DNA of 7,675 nucleotides from Clostridiales bacterium (GCA_003535395.1 DOHE01000083.1:1-7675), one strand, 5' to 3'; shown: positions 1-5,990, numbered from the stretch's first letter. Numbers and translations: made by a program. The notes: a model not told the origin generated them from the sequence alone.

Positions 1-59
1 ATCCGGCAGGAAGAATGCGGGTCAGACAGGATGCAAACCGAAAGCAAAGGGGGAAAAAG

Positions 60-818
60 ATGGCGATCCGTATGATTTCCTGGAATGTCAACGGGCTTCG
101 GGCATGCTTGCAGAAAGGTTTCATGGACTATTTTTTCATTACAGATGCAGATATCTTTTGTATCCAGGAAACCAAGCTGCAGGACGGACAGCTGGCGATG
201 GAACTGAACGGGTATGAGCAGATATGGAATCATGCCCGGAGGAAAGGATATTCGGGGACAGCTGTATTTTCAAGAACAAAGCCCCTGGATGTATGTTTCG
301 GCATCGGCCTTGAGCCTTTTGACCAGGAAGGCAGAGTCATCAGCCTGGAGTATCGGGATTTTTTCCTTTTAAATGTATATTCTGTCAATTCCCAGAGGGA
401 ATTGATGCGGCTTAAGGAAAGAATGGAGTGGGAGGATGGACTGCTTGCCCATGTTCAACGGCTGGAAGCAATAAAACCGGTGATATTGTGCGGAGATCTT
501 AATGTAGCCCACGGGGAGATCGACCTTAAAAATCCGAACAGCAACCGGAAAAATGCCGGGTTCACCGATGAGGAGCGGAGCCGGCTCAGCCGGCTGCTGG
601 CCGCGGGTTATACAGATACCTTCCGGTATTTTCATCCGGATGCCACGGGGGCATATACCTGGTGGTCCTACATGTTCAATGCCCGGGAGAAAAATGCAGG
701 ATGGCGCATCGATTACTTCCTGGCTTCGGATCAATTGATCCCCCGCCTCAGCAGAGCAGCCATCCATGCAGAGGTGGGAGGATCTGATCATTGTCCGGTT
801 TTGCTGGAACTTGAGTGA
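60..818 (+). CDS. xth: Exodeoxyribonuclease III (AP endonuclease), EEP fold
   Basis: Predicted Mg-dependent 3'-5' exonuclease and apurinic/apyrimidinic endonuclease of base-excision repair; cytosolic, 252 residues, the usual length for the family. The ATG at 60 is preferred over the in-frame ATG at 15 because AAAGGGGG lies just before it and the family N-terminus (strand, then WNVNGLRA) begins at once; the 15 extra residues from ATG 15 are basic and unlike the family. Visible catalytic motifs: N9 in WNVNGLRA, E37 in IQETK, GYSGTAVFS, D146 and N148 in GDLNVAH, D218 in GWRIDYFL, and the C-terminal D243-H244 pair in GSDHCPV. The set is complete, so the enzyme should be active. Nothing upstream is visible beyond 59 bases, so its promoter and operon partners are unknown. 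No clear terminator follows before the next promoter region. Confidence 0.95.
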   Translation: MAIRMISWNVNGLRACLQKGFMDYFFITDADIFCIQETKLQDGQLAMELNGYEQIWNHARRKGYSGTAVFSRTKPLDVCFGIGLEPFDQEGRVISLEYRDFFLLNVYSVNSQRELMRLKERMEWEDGLLAHVQRLEAIKPVILCGDLNVAHGEIDLKNPNSNRKNAGFTDEERSRLSRLLAAGYTDTFRYFHPDATGAYTWWSYMFNAREKNAGWRIDYFLASDQLIPRLSRAAIHAEVGGSDHCPVLLELE

Positions 819-826
819 ACAGGACA

Positions 827-855
827 TTGACTGCAGGGCAAGTTTGTGATAATAT
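827..855 (+). promoter_or_regulatory. Candidate sigma-A promoter of the riboswitch-ribU transcript
   Basis: TTGACT (827-832) could be a -35 box, with TAATAT (850-855) as -10 after 17 nt. The overlapping GATAAT (848-853) is preceded by TG one base upstream and could act as an extended -10. The start would fall around 860, some 14 nt before the riboswitch closing stem, which suits a riboswitch that must fold as soon as it is made. This is a consensus match only. Confidence 0.55.
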
Positions 856-872
856 TGTTGCAATTGAACAGG

Positions 873-1028
873 ATCTTCAGGGCAGGGTGAAATTCCCGAC
901 CGGCGGTGATATGGCACAATGCCATCAGCCCGCGAGCGCAAGCTGATCCGGTGTGATTCCGGAGCCGACAGTACAGTCTGGATGAAAGAAGAGACAAATC
1001 GTTGTGTTTTTTCATGTTCCCTGGAGAT
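873..1028 (+). promoter_or_regulatory. Antiterminator pairing between P1 5' strand and terminator 5' arm
   Basis: Bases 873-882 (ATCTTCAGGG) pair with 1019-1028 (CCCTGGAGAT) over ten consecutive positions, with one G-U (877 with 1024); two more G-U pairs could extend it outward. The first strand contains the 5' strand of aptamer stem P1 and the second contains the 5' arm of the terminator, so the pairing excludes both. Inferred logic: FMN bound, P1 closed, terminator forms, off; FMN absent, long-range pairing forms, terminator is blocked, on. Not tested by energy calculation. Confidence 0.65.
874..992 (+). promoter_or_regulatory. FMN riboswitch aptamer (RFN element)
   Basis: The conserved blocks of the RFN element occur in order: GGGCAGGGTGAAATTCCCGA (880-899), CGGCGGT (901-907), an arm with AGCCCGCGAGC (927-937), TGATCCGGTG (943-952), GATTCCGGAGCCGACAGT (955-972) and GTCTGGATG (976-984). 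The closing stem P1 is TCTTC (874-878) with GAAGA (988-992). These blocks form the six-helix junction that binds flavin mononucleotide in this family. Position and gene context (ribU next, terminator between) fit feedback repression of riboflavin uptake by FMN. Confidence 0.96.
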
Positions 1029-1050
1029 TTTGCCCAGGGGATTTTTATTT
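1017..1050 (+). terminator. Rho-independent terminator of the FMN riboswitch
   Basis: CCCTGG (1019-1024) pairs with CCAGGG (1034-1039) across a 9-nt loop; T1018-G1040 and T1017-A1041 can extend the stem. A U-rich tail (TTTTTATTT, 1042-1050) follows at once. It sits 27 nt downstream of the aptamer and before the ribU ribosome binding site (GGGGAG, 1051-1056), so it decides whether transcription reaches ribU. Confidence 0.85.
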
Positions 1051-1065
1051 GGGGAGTTGGATCGA

Positions 1066-1626
1066 ATGAAGGGTTTTATGGGAAAGTTGACACGGATGGG
1101 AGTTTTGTCTGCATTATCTGTGGTGCTGATGCTGGTGATCCGCTTTCCGATCATTCCAGCGGCTTCTTTTTTGGAATATGAACCTGCAGACGTCCCGATC
1201 CTCATCGGAGCGCTCTTGTATGGGCCTGTTGCGGGGTTGATCATGACTGTAGTGGTATCAGTGGTCCAGTTTCTCACTGTCAGCGCCAACAGCGGCTGGG
1301 TGGGCCTGGTGATGCATATGATCGCTACCGGGACCCTGGCGGTCACCGCCGGTGTGATTTACCGCTTCATTCCCCGGTTCAAAGGAGCTGTTCTGGCTGT
1401 TTTGTGCGGATCTCTGGCCATGACCCTGATCATGATCCCGGCAAACCTGTTTTTCACCGTGAAATTTTACGGCTACCCGATCGAAGCGGTGAGGGCGCTG
1501 CTTCCTACAGGGATCATCCCTTTCAATCTGATCAAATCTGTGGCGAATTCGATCCTGGTGCTGCTTTTGTATAAACCACTTGCCTGCTACCTGACAGCGC
1601 CGAAGGCGGAGAAGAACAAATGCTGA
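1066..1626 (+). CDS. ribU: RibU, riboflavin-binding S component of an ECF transporter
   Basis: A 186-residue integral membrane protein that captures riboflavin outside the cell and works with the shared ECF module (EcfT and the EcfA/A' ATPases), none of which is in this window. The sequence is almost wholly hydrophobic, compatible with the six-helix S-component fold. The stretch EYEPADVPILIGALLYGP (residues 37-54) matches the RibU signature region (a Y-x-P-[SA]-D-[IV]-P core followed by the G-P-x-x-G turn). The ATG at 1066 is chosen because GGGGAG (1051-1056) precedes it by 9 nt; the open frame runs back into the riboswitch but cannot be coding there, and ATG 1078 is a weaker alternative. The FMN riboswitch and terminator upstream are strong independent support for the substrate. 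It is first in a likely four-gene transcript. Confidence 0.94.
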   Translation: MKGFMGKLTRMGVLSALSVVLMLVIRFPIIPAASFLEYEPADVPILIGALLYGPVAGLIMTVVVSVVQFLTVSANSGWVGLVMHMIATGTLAVTAGVIYRFIPRFKGAVLAVLCGSLAMTLIMIPANLFFTVKFYGYPIEAVRALLPTGIIPFNLIKSVANSILVLLLYKPLACYLTAPKAEKNKC

Positions 1627-1687
1627 ATGCACAGCATATCTGATGCATAGGCTGTTATCAGGGCTGTCGGGTCAGGGAGGGCCGGTG

Positions 1688-2497
1688 TTGAGAGATTCAA
1701 ATGTAGTACTTGCATTTGCTTTTACATTGATTGCAGGATTGTCTACGGGTGTCGGCGGCTTTTTTACACTTTTCTTCAAAAAGACGAATACTCGGCTTCT
1801 ATCTGTAGTCCTTGGGTTTTCTGCCGGGGTCATGGTGTATATTTCCTTCGTTGAACTTTTTATGGAAGCACAGCAAACCCTGATGCGGGAAACCGGGAGG
1901 CAGAACGGGGCATGGCTGGCGGTCATCGCATTCTTTGCCGGCATTCTGCTCATCGGCATCATCGACAAGCTGATCCCTTCCTGGGAGAATCCCCATGAAA
2001 CCAGGAAAATCGAGGATTTAGGCCACTGCGAATGGGTTATGGACAAACGTTTGCTCCGTACCGTCAAACTCAGCACGCTTGCCTTTGTGATCCATAATTT
2101 TCCCGAAGGCATTGCCACTTTTGCCTCCACCATCCGGCAGCCAACCCTCGGAGCCGCGATCACACTGGCTATTGCCATCCACAATATCCCGGAAGGCATC
2201 GCTGTAGCGGTGCCTTCATACTGCGCAACGGGGAACCGCCTGAAAGCCATTGGCACTTCCTTTCTCATGGGGTTTTCTGAGCCTCTGGGCGCTCTGATCG
2301 CGTATCTGATCCTGTATCCGTTCTTAAATGACACGATCCTGGGTTGCCTGTATGCGGGCGTAGCCGGTATAATGGTATTCATCTCCCTGGATGAACTGCT
2401 GCCTGCGGCCCGGGAGTATGGAGAACACCACCTGTCCATGTACGGACTGGTTTTTGGCATGCTGTTCATTGCACTGGGTTTGAATTTGATCCGCTGA
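1688..2497 (+). CDS. zupT: ZIP-family zinc transporter, ZupT type
   Basis: Predicted uptake carrier for Zn(II), with probable activity on other divalent metals, in the cytoplasmic membrane. Both ZIP signature helices are intact: HNFPEGIATF (H136-E140, TM4) and HNIPEGIAVAVP (H165-E169, TM5), the metal-binding core, followed by GFSEPLGALIAY with E198. The C-terminus has GIMVFISLDELLPAA, typical of ZupT. About eight membrane helices are expected; the His/Glu-containing loop near residues 98-115 separates TM3 and TM4. Length is 269 residues from the chosen start. A TTG at 1688 is preferred because AGGGAGG (1674-1680) stands 7 nt before it; GTG 1685 is nearly equal. The ATG at 1643 would add 15 residues not seen in the family and has no clear ribosome binding site. 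It lies 61 nt after ribU with no terminator between them. Specificity cannot be fixed by sequence alone. Confidence 0.92.
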   Translation: MRDSNVVLAFAFTLIAGLSTGVGGFFTLFFKKTNTRLLSVVLGFSAGVMVYISFVELFMEAQQTLMRETGRQNGAWLAVIAFFAGILLIGIIDKLIPSWENPHETRKIEDLGHCEWVMDKRLLRTVKLSTLAFVIHNFPEGIATFASTIRQPTLGAAITLAIAIHNIPEGIAVAVPSYCATGNRLKAIGTSFLMGFSEPLGALIAYLILYPFLNDTILGCLYAGVAGIMVFISLDELLPAAREYGEHHLSMYGLVFGMLFIALGLNLIR

Positions 2498-2519
2498 AAT
2501 GTTGAAAGGGGAGCTGGGT

Positions 2520-3131
2520 ATGGATGTCTGGGAAGCAATCATGAAGCGAAGGACTGTACGTCGATTCAAGCAGGAGCCAATTCCGCAGTCCATACTGATA
2601 AATCTGGTGAACGCTGCACGGATGGCACCCTCCGGCGCCAATATACAGCCGCTGAAATATATGATCGTGGATGACCCGGCAAAAGTGATCCGGGTATTTG
2701 AACAGGTGAGGTGGGCGGCTTACCTGGCCCCGAATGGAGCTCCTGGTGAAAATGAAAGACCTTCTGCTTTCCTGCTCATCCTCCTGGATAATACGATCAA
2801 GGCTGCCACCCCCGAACTGGACGCGGGCGCGGCCTGCCAGAATATCATGTTGGCAGCCGCTGCCGAAGGGATCGGGACCTGCTGGATGGGGGCCATCAAA
2901 CGGGAGAGGATCCGGGAGATCCTTGATCTCCCGGAACGTTACACCCTCCACACCGTCATTGCGCTGGGGTATGCCGGTGAGGAGCCTGTGGCGGAGGATG
3001 CCTCGGATTCGATCCGTTATTACAAGGATCCGGCGGGTGTTTTGCATGTGCCCAAAAGGACGCTTAAGGACATACTTTTACCGGCAAACGGAATGCAGTC
3101 GGCGAAGTCTCAGCCGGCAAAAGACGAATGA
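2520..3131 (+). CDS. Nitroreductase-family FMN-dependent oxidoreductase
   Basis: A 203-residue cytosolic protein of the nitroreductase fold, whose members bind FMN in a homodimer and use NAD(P)H to reduce nitro groups, quinones or other acceptors. Family marks: the N-terminal RRTVRRF (residues 10-16, whose arginines contact the FMN phosphate and ribityl chain in relatives), APSGANIQP (36-44), and GIGTCWMG (117-124), which packs near the flavin. ATG 2520 is chosen over ATG 2499 because AAAGGGGAG (2505-2513) precedes it by 6 nt and MDVWEAIMKRRTVR is the normal family start. It follows zupT by 22 nt and overlaps the sulfatase by 4 nt, so it is very likely cotranscribed with both. Location downstream of an FMN riboswitch is notable for an FMN enzyme. 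The natural substrate cannot be named from sequence. Confidence 0.92.
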   Translation: MDVWEAIMKRRTVRRFKQEPIPQSILINLVNAARMAPSGANIQPLKYMIVDDPAKVIRVFEQVRWAAYLAPNGAPGENERPSAFLLILLDNTIKAATPELDAGAACQNIMLAAAAEGIGTCWMGAIKRERIREILDLPERYTLHTVIALGYAGEEPVAEDASDSIRYYKDPAGVLHVPKRTLKDILLPANGMQSAKSQPAKDE

Positions 3132-4606
3132 CTCCGGGTGGGATGAACGGCAGTATGCCCAACCTGCTGATGATCGTAGCAGATCAGTTTCGTCACGACT
3201 GTCTGGGTGCAAACAACAGTCTGCCGGTCAGAACCCCCAACCTGGACCGTCTGGCTGCTGAAGGAATGCGATTTGAACATGCCTATACCACTTTGCCGGC
3301 CTGCTGCCCGGCCCGGCAGGCGATGCTGTCCGGACGCCGGCCAGAATCCTTTGGCTCTTTGTGGAACTATAACGGCGGCCTGCCGACGGGCTGGCTCCCG
3401 TTAACCATTCCCACCTGGTCTGTGCAGTTGAAAACCCGGGGTTATTTGACAGGTTTCGTGGGGAAATGGCAGGTGAATCCGGAGTATGGACCGGAGAATT
3501 TCGGGTTTGATGATGTGGTCCTTGACAAGACTTATGTAAAACATCGAGAAGAAAGGTACCCGGAAAAGATGCCTCTAAGGGCCGGATGGCTGGGCAGCCC
3601 GGACGATGTCAGGCTGGAAGAGGCCCGTACCCACTGGATGGCTGACCAGGCAGGGGATATGATCCGACGATTTGCCGGTTTGGATGGCAGCGGGCCGGCC
3701 CGGCTCCATGAAAAACGGCAACCCTGGCTGGTGCGCCTGGATTTCCCGGAACCCCATCTTCCCTGCACGCCTGCAGCTCCGTTTGCCGGTATGTACCCTC
3801 CGGATGAGATCTCCCCCTGGGGAAGTTTTGACGAAACCTTTGAAGAGAAGCCCTATATTCAGCATCAACAGCTGCTGAGCTGGGGTATAGAAAATTACTC
3901 ATGGAAAGAGTGGTCGGTATACCTCTCCAATTATTTTGGAATGGTGAGTCAGGTAGACGATGCAATTGGAAAAGTGCTGGATGTTTTAAAACAAACCGGT
4001 CAGGAAGAAGATACGCTGGTCCTCTTCACGTCGGACCATGGGGATATGGCCGGCGGACACCGGATGATGGACAAGCATTATATTATGTATGACGATGTGG
4101 TGCGGGTTCCGTTCGTTCTTCGCTGGCCGGGGAAAGTGGCAGCCGGGGTCCGCTGCGGTCCTTTTATCTATGGAGGACTGGACATGGCGCCTACGTTGCT
4201 GGACCTGGCAGACATACTCTCAGACGCTCAGGATGCGGCTCACAGGAAGGAAGCGGACAGGTATCATGGAAGGTCCCTGGTCCCGCTGTTTTCCGGAAGC
4301 ATGCCCGGCGACTGGCGTAAGGAAGTGGTCTGCACATACAACGGACAGCAGTTCGGCCTCTATACGCAGCGGATGATCCGCACCAGTCGCTGGAAGTATG
4401 TCTGGAATACTACCGATATCGATGAACTTTACGATCTGGATAATGACCCGCATGAACTCAAAAACCGGATCCGAAGCCCTGAACTGGCACCGGTGCTGAA
4501 GGATCTTCGCATAAGGTTGTATGATATCCTGATCCAGGACGGGGATGGGCTGGTCCGGACGGAATGGATGCGCCGGCAGCTGCTTGAAGGGGAGAAACTT
4601 TCCTGA
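3128..4606 (+). CDS. Type I (formylglycine) sulfatase, probably cytosolic
   Basis: Predicted hydrolase of a sulfate ester, 492 residues, alkaline-phosphatase superfamily. N-terminal metal site VADQ (D19, Q20); the usual second Asp is Gln, a common variant. TPNLDRLAAEG (36-46) is followed by the active-site motif C59-C-P-A-R63 and LSGRRP; C59 is the residue that would be oxidised to formylglycine, which in anaerobes requires an anSME radical-SAM enzyme not present in this window. Further sites: H210 in FPEPH, D303-H304 in TSDHGD, K316 in MMDKHYIMYDDVVRVP, and the C-terminal ELYDLDNDPHELKN. No signal peptide is visible, so a substrate imported or made in the cell is expected. The start overlaps the previous stop (ATGA), implying translational coupling; ATG 3155 would give the more typical MPNLLMIVADQ start. 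A related phosphonate or phosphate diester hydrolase cannot be excluded. Confidence 0.9.
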   Translation: MTPGGMNGSMPNLLMIVADQFRHDCLGANNSLPVRTPNLDRLAAEGMRFEHAYTTLPACCPARQAMLSGRRPESFGSLWNYNGGLPTGWLPLTIPTWSVQLKTRGYLTGFVGKWQVNPEYGPENFGFDDVVLDKTYVKHREERYPEKMPLRAGWLGSPDDVRLEEARTHWMADQAGDMIRRFAGLDGSGPARLHEKRQPWLVRLDFPEPHLPCTPAAPFAGMYPPDEISPWGSFDETFEEKPYIQHQQLLSWGIENYSWKEWSVYLSNYFGMVSQVDDAIGKVLDVLKQTGQEEDTLVLFTSDHGDMAGGHRMMDKHYIMYDDVVRVPFVLRWPGKVAAGVRCGPFIYGGLDMAPTLLDLADILSDAQDAAHRKEADRYHGRSLVPLFSGSMPGDWRKEVVCTYNGQQFGLYTQRMIRTSRWKYVWNTTDIDELYDLDNDPHELKNRIRSPELAPVLKDLRIRLYDILIQDGDGLVRTEWMRRQLLEGEKLS

Positions 4607-4625
4607 GCCTGAGCCTGAGCCTGAG
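4602..4625. repeat. Hexanucleotide tandem repeat (CCTGAG)4
   Basis: Four perfect copies of CCTGAG lie at 4602-4607, 4608-4613, 4614-4619 and 4620-4625, followed by CC. The sulfatase TGA stop (4604-4606) is inside the first copy, so a change in copy number would leave that protein unchanged. The array sits between two convergent genes; no terminator hairpin with a T tract was found in the 46-nt gap. Confidence 0.95.
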
Positions 4626-4652
4626 CCGTCACGGATTCTTGTCTTCAGGATT

Positions 4653-5282
4653 CTAACAAAGGAAGATACCCAGCACGCCGGAAAGCAGCACGATCCACAC
4701 AGGATGGATCCTGAACCGGAGAATGCCGATGCCTGCCAGCAACGCGATCAGCATGGCGCCCGGATCGATCCCGAACCCGCTGCCGGCCAGCGCCGCTGTA
4801 TCCATACCTGTACCCGTACCCGTCGCCCGGCCGGCCAACAAATCCCAGACCCTGGAAAATGGAATGGGACCGGTGAAAACAGACAATTCAGCAAACATCA
4901 GGACAGCAGATGCAATAAGCCCCGCAGTGGCCGGGCGCAGCACTCCCATGACTGAACCGGTGAGAGGATGCCGGTTGAACTGTCTGAAAAAACGCGCAAC
5001 CAGGATCACAAGGATGAACGAAGGGATGGAAACGCCGAAGGTAGCCACGACAGCCCCGGAAAGGCCAGCCAGGCGGCCGCCGATGTAGGTGGCGGCATTG
5101 ACAGCCAGGGGGCCGGGTGTCATCTGTGAAACTGCGACCAGGTCTGCGAATTCTGCAGCACTCAGCCACCCATGACCCGCAAGTTCCTGCTGCAGCAGCG
5201 TTACGATCGCGTACCCGCCGCCAAATCCCAGGAAACCTACTTTCACAAATGAAAGAAACAGGGAGATATACAGCCCGATCAT
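4653..5282 (-). CDS. chrA: Short chromate-transporter (CHR) family protein, second of a pair
   Basis: A 209-residue membrane protein of the chromate ion transporter family, short type (one CHR domain). Family marks: GFLGFGGGYAIVTLLQQE (residues 16-33), then GWLSAAEFADLVAVSQMTPGPLAVNAATYIG with the conserved SQ-x-x-PGP-x-x-x-N, and several hydrophobic helices to the end. In Bacillus subtilis a pair of short CHR proteins (chr3N and chr3C) acts together in chromate efflux. The ATG at 5282 overlaps the stop of the upstream partner (5279-5281 is its stop) by 4 nt, so translation is probably coupled. That partner carries a nonsense codon, which puts the function and expression of this gene in doubt. 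A Thr-Gly run near residues 153-158 is encoded by a short hexamer repeat, in a linker between helices. Substrate may be an anion other than chromate. Confidence 0.92.
   Translation of the reverse strand: MIGLYISLFLSFVKVGFLGFGGGYAIVTLLQQELAGHGWLSAAEFADLVAVSQMTPGPLAVNAATYIGGRLAGLSGAVVATFGVSIPSFILVILVARFFRQFNRHPLTGSVMGVLRPATAGLIASAVLMFAELSVFTGPIPFSRVWDLLAGRATGTGTGMDTAALAGSGFGIDPGAMLIALLAGIGILRFRIHPVWIVLLSGVLGIFLC
4806..4823. repeat. Short hexamer repeat coding for a Thr-Gly run
   Basis: ACCTGT, ACCCGT, ACCCGT lie in tandem at 4806-4823, inside the minus-strand CHR gene. In that gene's frame they give alternating Thr and Gly in a non-membrane linker. Unit changes of six bases keep the reading frame, so length variation there would be tolerated. 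Confidence 0.8.
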
Positions 5283-5860
5283 GGCTCATCTCCTTTTATT
5301 ATCCGGGTTTTATTTTTCTTTTTAAACAGGATCTGCATCGGGTAAAGCAGACATCCCAGCGCGATGGCGATGATCAGTACGATGACGGTGGGGATGTCTG
5401 CAACGCCGATAGCCAAAAATGAAAATATCCCGACAATGGCCGACAGCTTGTTTTTGATGATGTTCTTGCCTAATTTATAGGCGCTGATGCCGATCATCAC
5501 CATGACCCCCGCCCGCACTCCGGTAAATGCTTTTTTGACATACGGGTCATCTTTGATGGAAACCAGGACCCAGACCAGGGACAGGATGGTGATGAACGAA
5601 GGCAATATAACCCCCAGCGCGGAGGCGATGGAACCTTTCAACCCTTTTACCCTGTACCCGATATAAATGGCAGTATTGATGGCGATGATGCCGGGCAGGG
5701 TCTGGGCGATGGCAAAAATATCCACGATTTACTCATTGGAAGCCCATTTTCGCACTTCGACCACTTCTTTTTGGATCAGGGGCAGCATGGCATATCCACC
5801 CCCGAAGGTAAAAGCGCCGATCTTGAAAAAAACGATAAAAAGTTGCAGCAGTTCCTTCAT
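5279..5860 (-). pseudogene. chrA: Short CHR-family transporter, first of a pair, interrupted by an in-frame TAA
   Basis: Reading leftward from the ATG at 5860 gives MKELLQLFIVFFKIG, then AFTFGGGYAMLPLIQKEV and KWASNE, then TAA at 5731-5729, and in the same frame IVDIFAIAQTLPGIIAINTAIYIG to the stop at 5279. Homologues, including its partner here (WLSAAEFADLVAVSQMTPGP), run straight across this place with Glu or a similar residue, so one base change such as GAA to TAA explains it; no frameshift is needed. The intact gene would be about 193 residues. The remaining open frame, from GTG 5725, has 148 codons, lacks the first helix and the FGGGY motif, and has no convincing ribosome binding site. 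Possible explanations are a recent inactivation, a strain variant or a sequencing error. A strong promoter sits upstream and the stop overlaps the start of the second CHR gene. Confidence 0.82.
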
Positions 5861-5878
5861 TCATTTCACCCGCCGTTG

Positions 5879-5907
5879 ATTCTATGCGATGAGACAAAGG
5901 TTGTCAA
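5879..5907 (-). promoter_or_regulatory. Candidate sigma-A promoter for the CHR gene pair
   Basis: On the minus strand TTGACA (5907-5902) is a perfect -35 and TAGAAT (5884-5879) a near-perfect -10, 17 nt apart. The start would be near 5872, leaving a very short leader with GGGTG (5871-5867) before the ATG at 5860. The -35 box lies on the same bases as the -35 of the opposite promoter. Confidence 0.65.
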
Positions 5908-5929
5908 TCCGATGCAGGAGGTATATAAT
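5901..5929 (+). promoter_or_regulatory. Candidate sigma-A promoter for the SEC-C protein and asnS
   Basis: TTGTCA (5901-5906) and a perfect TATAAT (5924-5929) are 17 nt apart. The start would be near 5936, about 50 nt before the ATG at 5987 and upstream of its ribosome binding site (AAGGAAG, 5972-5978). This supports ATG 5987 over the in-frame ATGs at 5771 and 5912, both of which would be outside the transcript. Confidence 0.65.
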
Positions 5930-5990
5930 GTGCAGACAAAACAAGCCGATCGCGGCAGCATGCCGGAAGGAAAGGAAGATAATACGATGA
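5928..5990 (+). CDS. Possible 20-codon leader ORF upstream of the SEC-C gene
   Basis: AGGAGG (5916-5921) stands 6 nt before an ATG at 5928 that opens a 20-codon frame, rich in Lys and Arg with two Cys. It ends in a TGA that overlaps the ATG of the next gene (ATGA, 5987-5990), the usual form of translational coupling. Against it, the TATAAT of the candidate promoter covers its start codon, so a transcript from that promoter would lack its ribosome binding site. It could be translated only from a start site further upstream. The peptide is not recognised. Confidence 0.25.
   Translation: MCRQNKPIAAACRKERKIIR

Noticed and set aside
369..1346. 325-codon open frame on the minus strand
   Set aside because: It runs across exonuclease III, the FMN riboswitch and ribU, all supported on the plus strand. 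No recognisable protein motif or ribosome binding site.
1643..1687. ATG 1643 as the zupT start
   Set aside because: No ribosome binding site precedes it, and the extra residues are not family-like; AGGGAGG (1674-1680) instead serves TTG 1688 or GTG 1685.
1627..1687. Terminator between ribU and zupT
   Set aside because: Only a 4-bp GCAT/ATGC hairpin (1634-1646 area) is visible, without a T tract, so read-through is expected.
1672..2538. 288-codon open frame on the minus strand opposite zupT
   Set aside because: zupT has both ZIP signatures in the plus frame; the opposite frame is a mirror product with no motif.
4545..4955. 136-codon plus-strand frame across the CCTGAG array
   Set aside because: Its Pro-Glu run is only the repeat read in another frame; it overlaps the sulfatase end and the opposite CHR gene.
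5771..5986. N-terminal extension of the SEC-C gene from ATG 5771 or ATG 5912
   Set aside because: The first start lies inside the opposite CHR gene, and both fall upstream of the probable transcription start near 5936. ATG 5987 has a good ribosome binding site.
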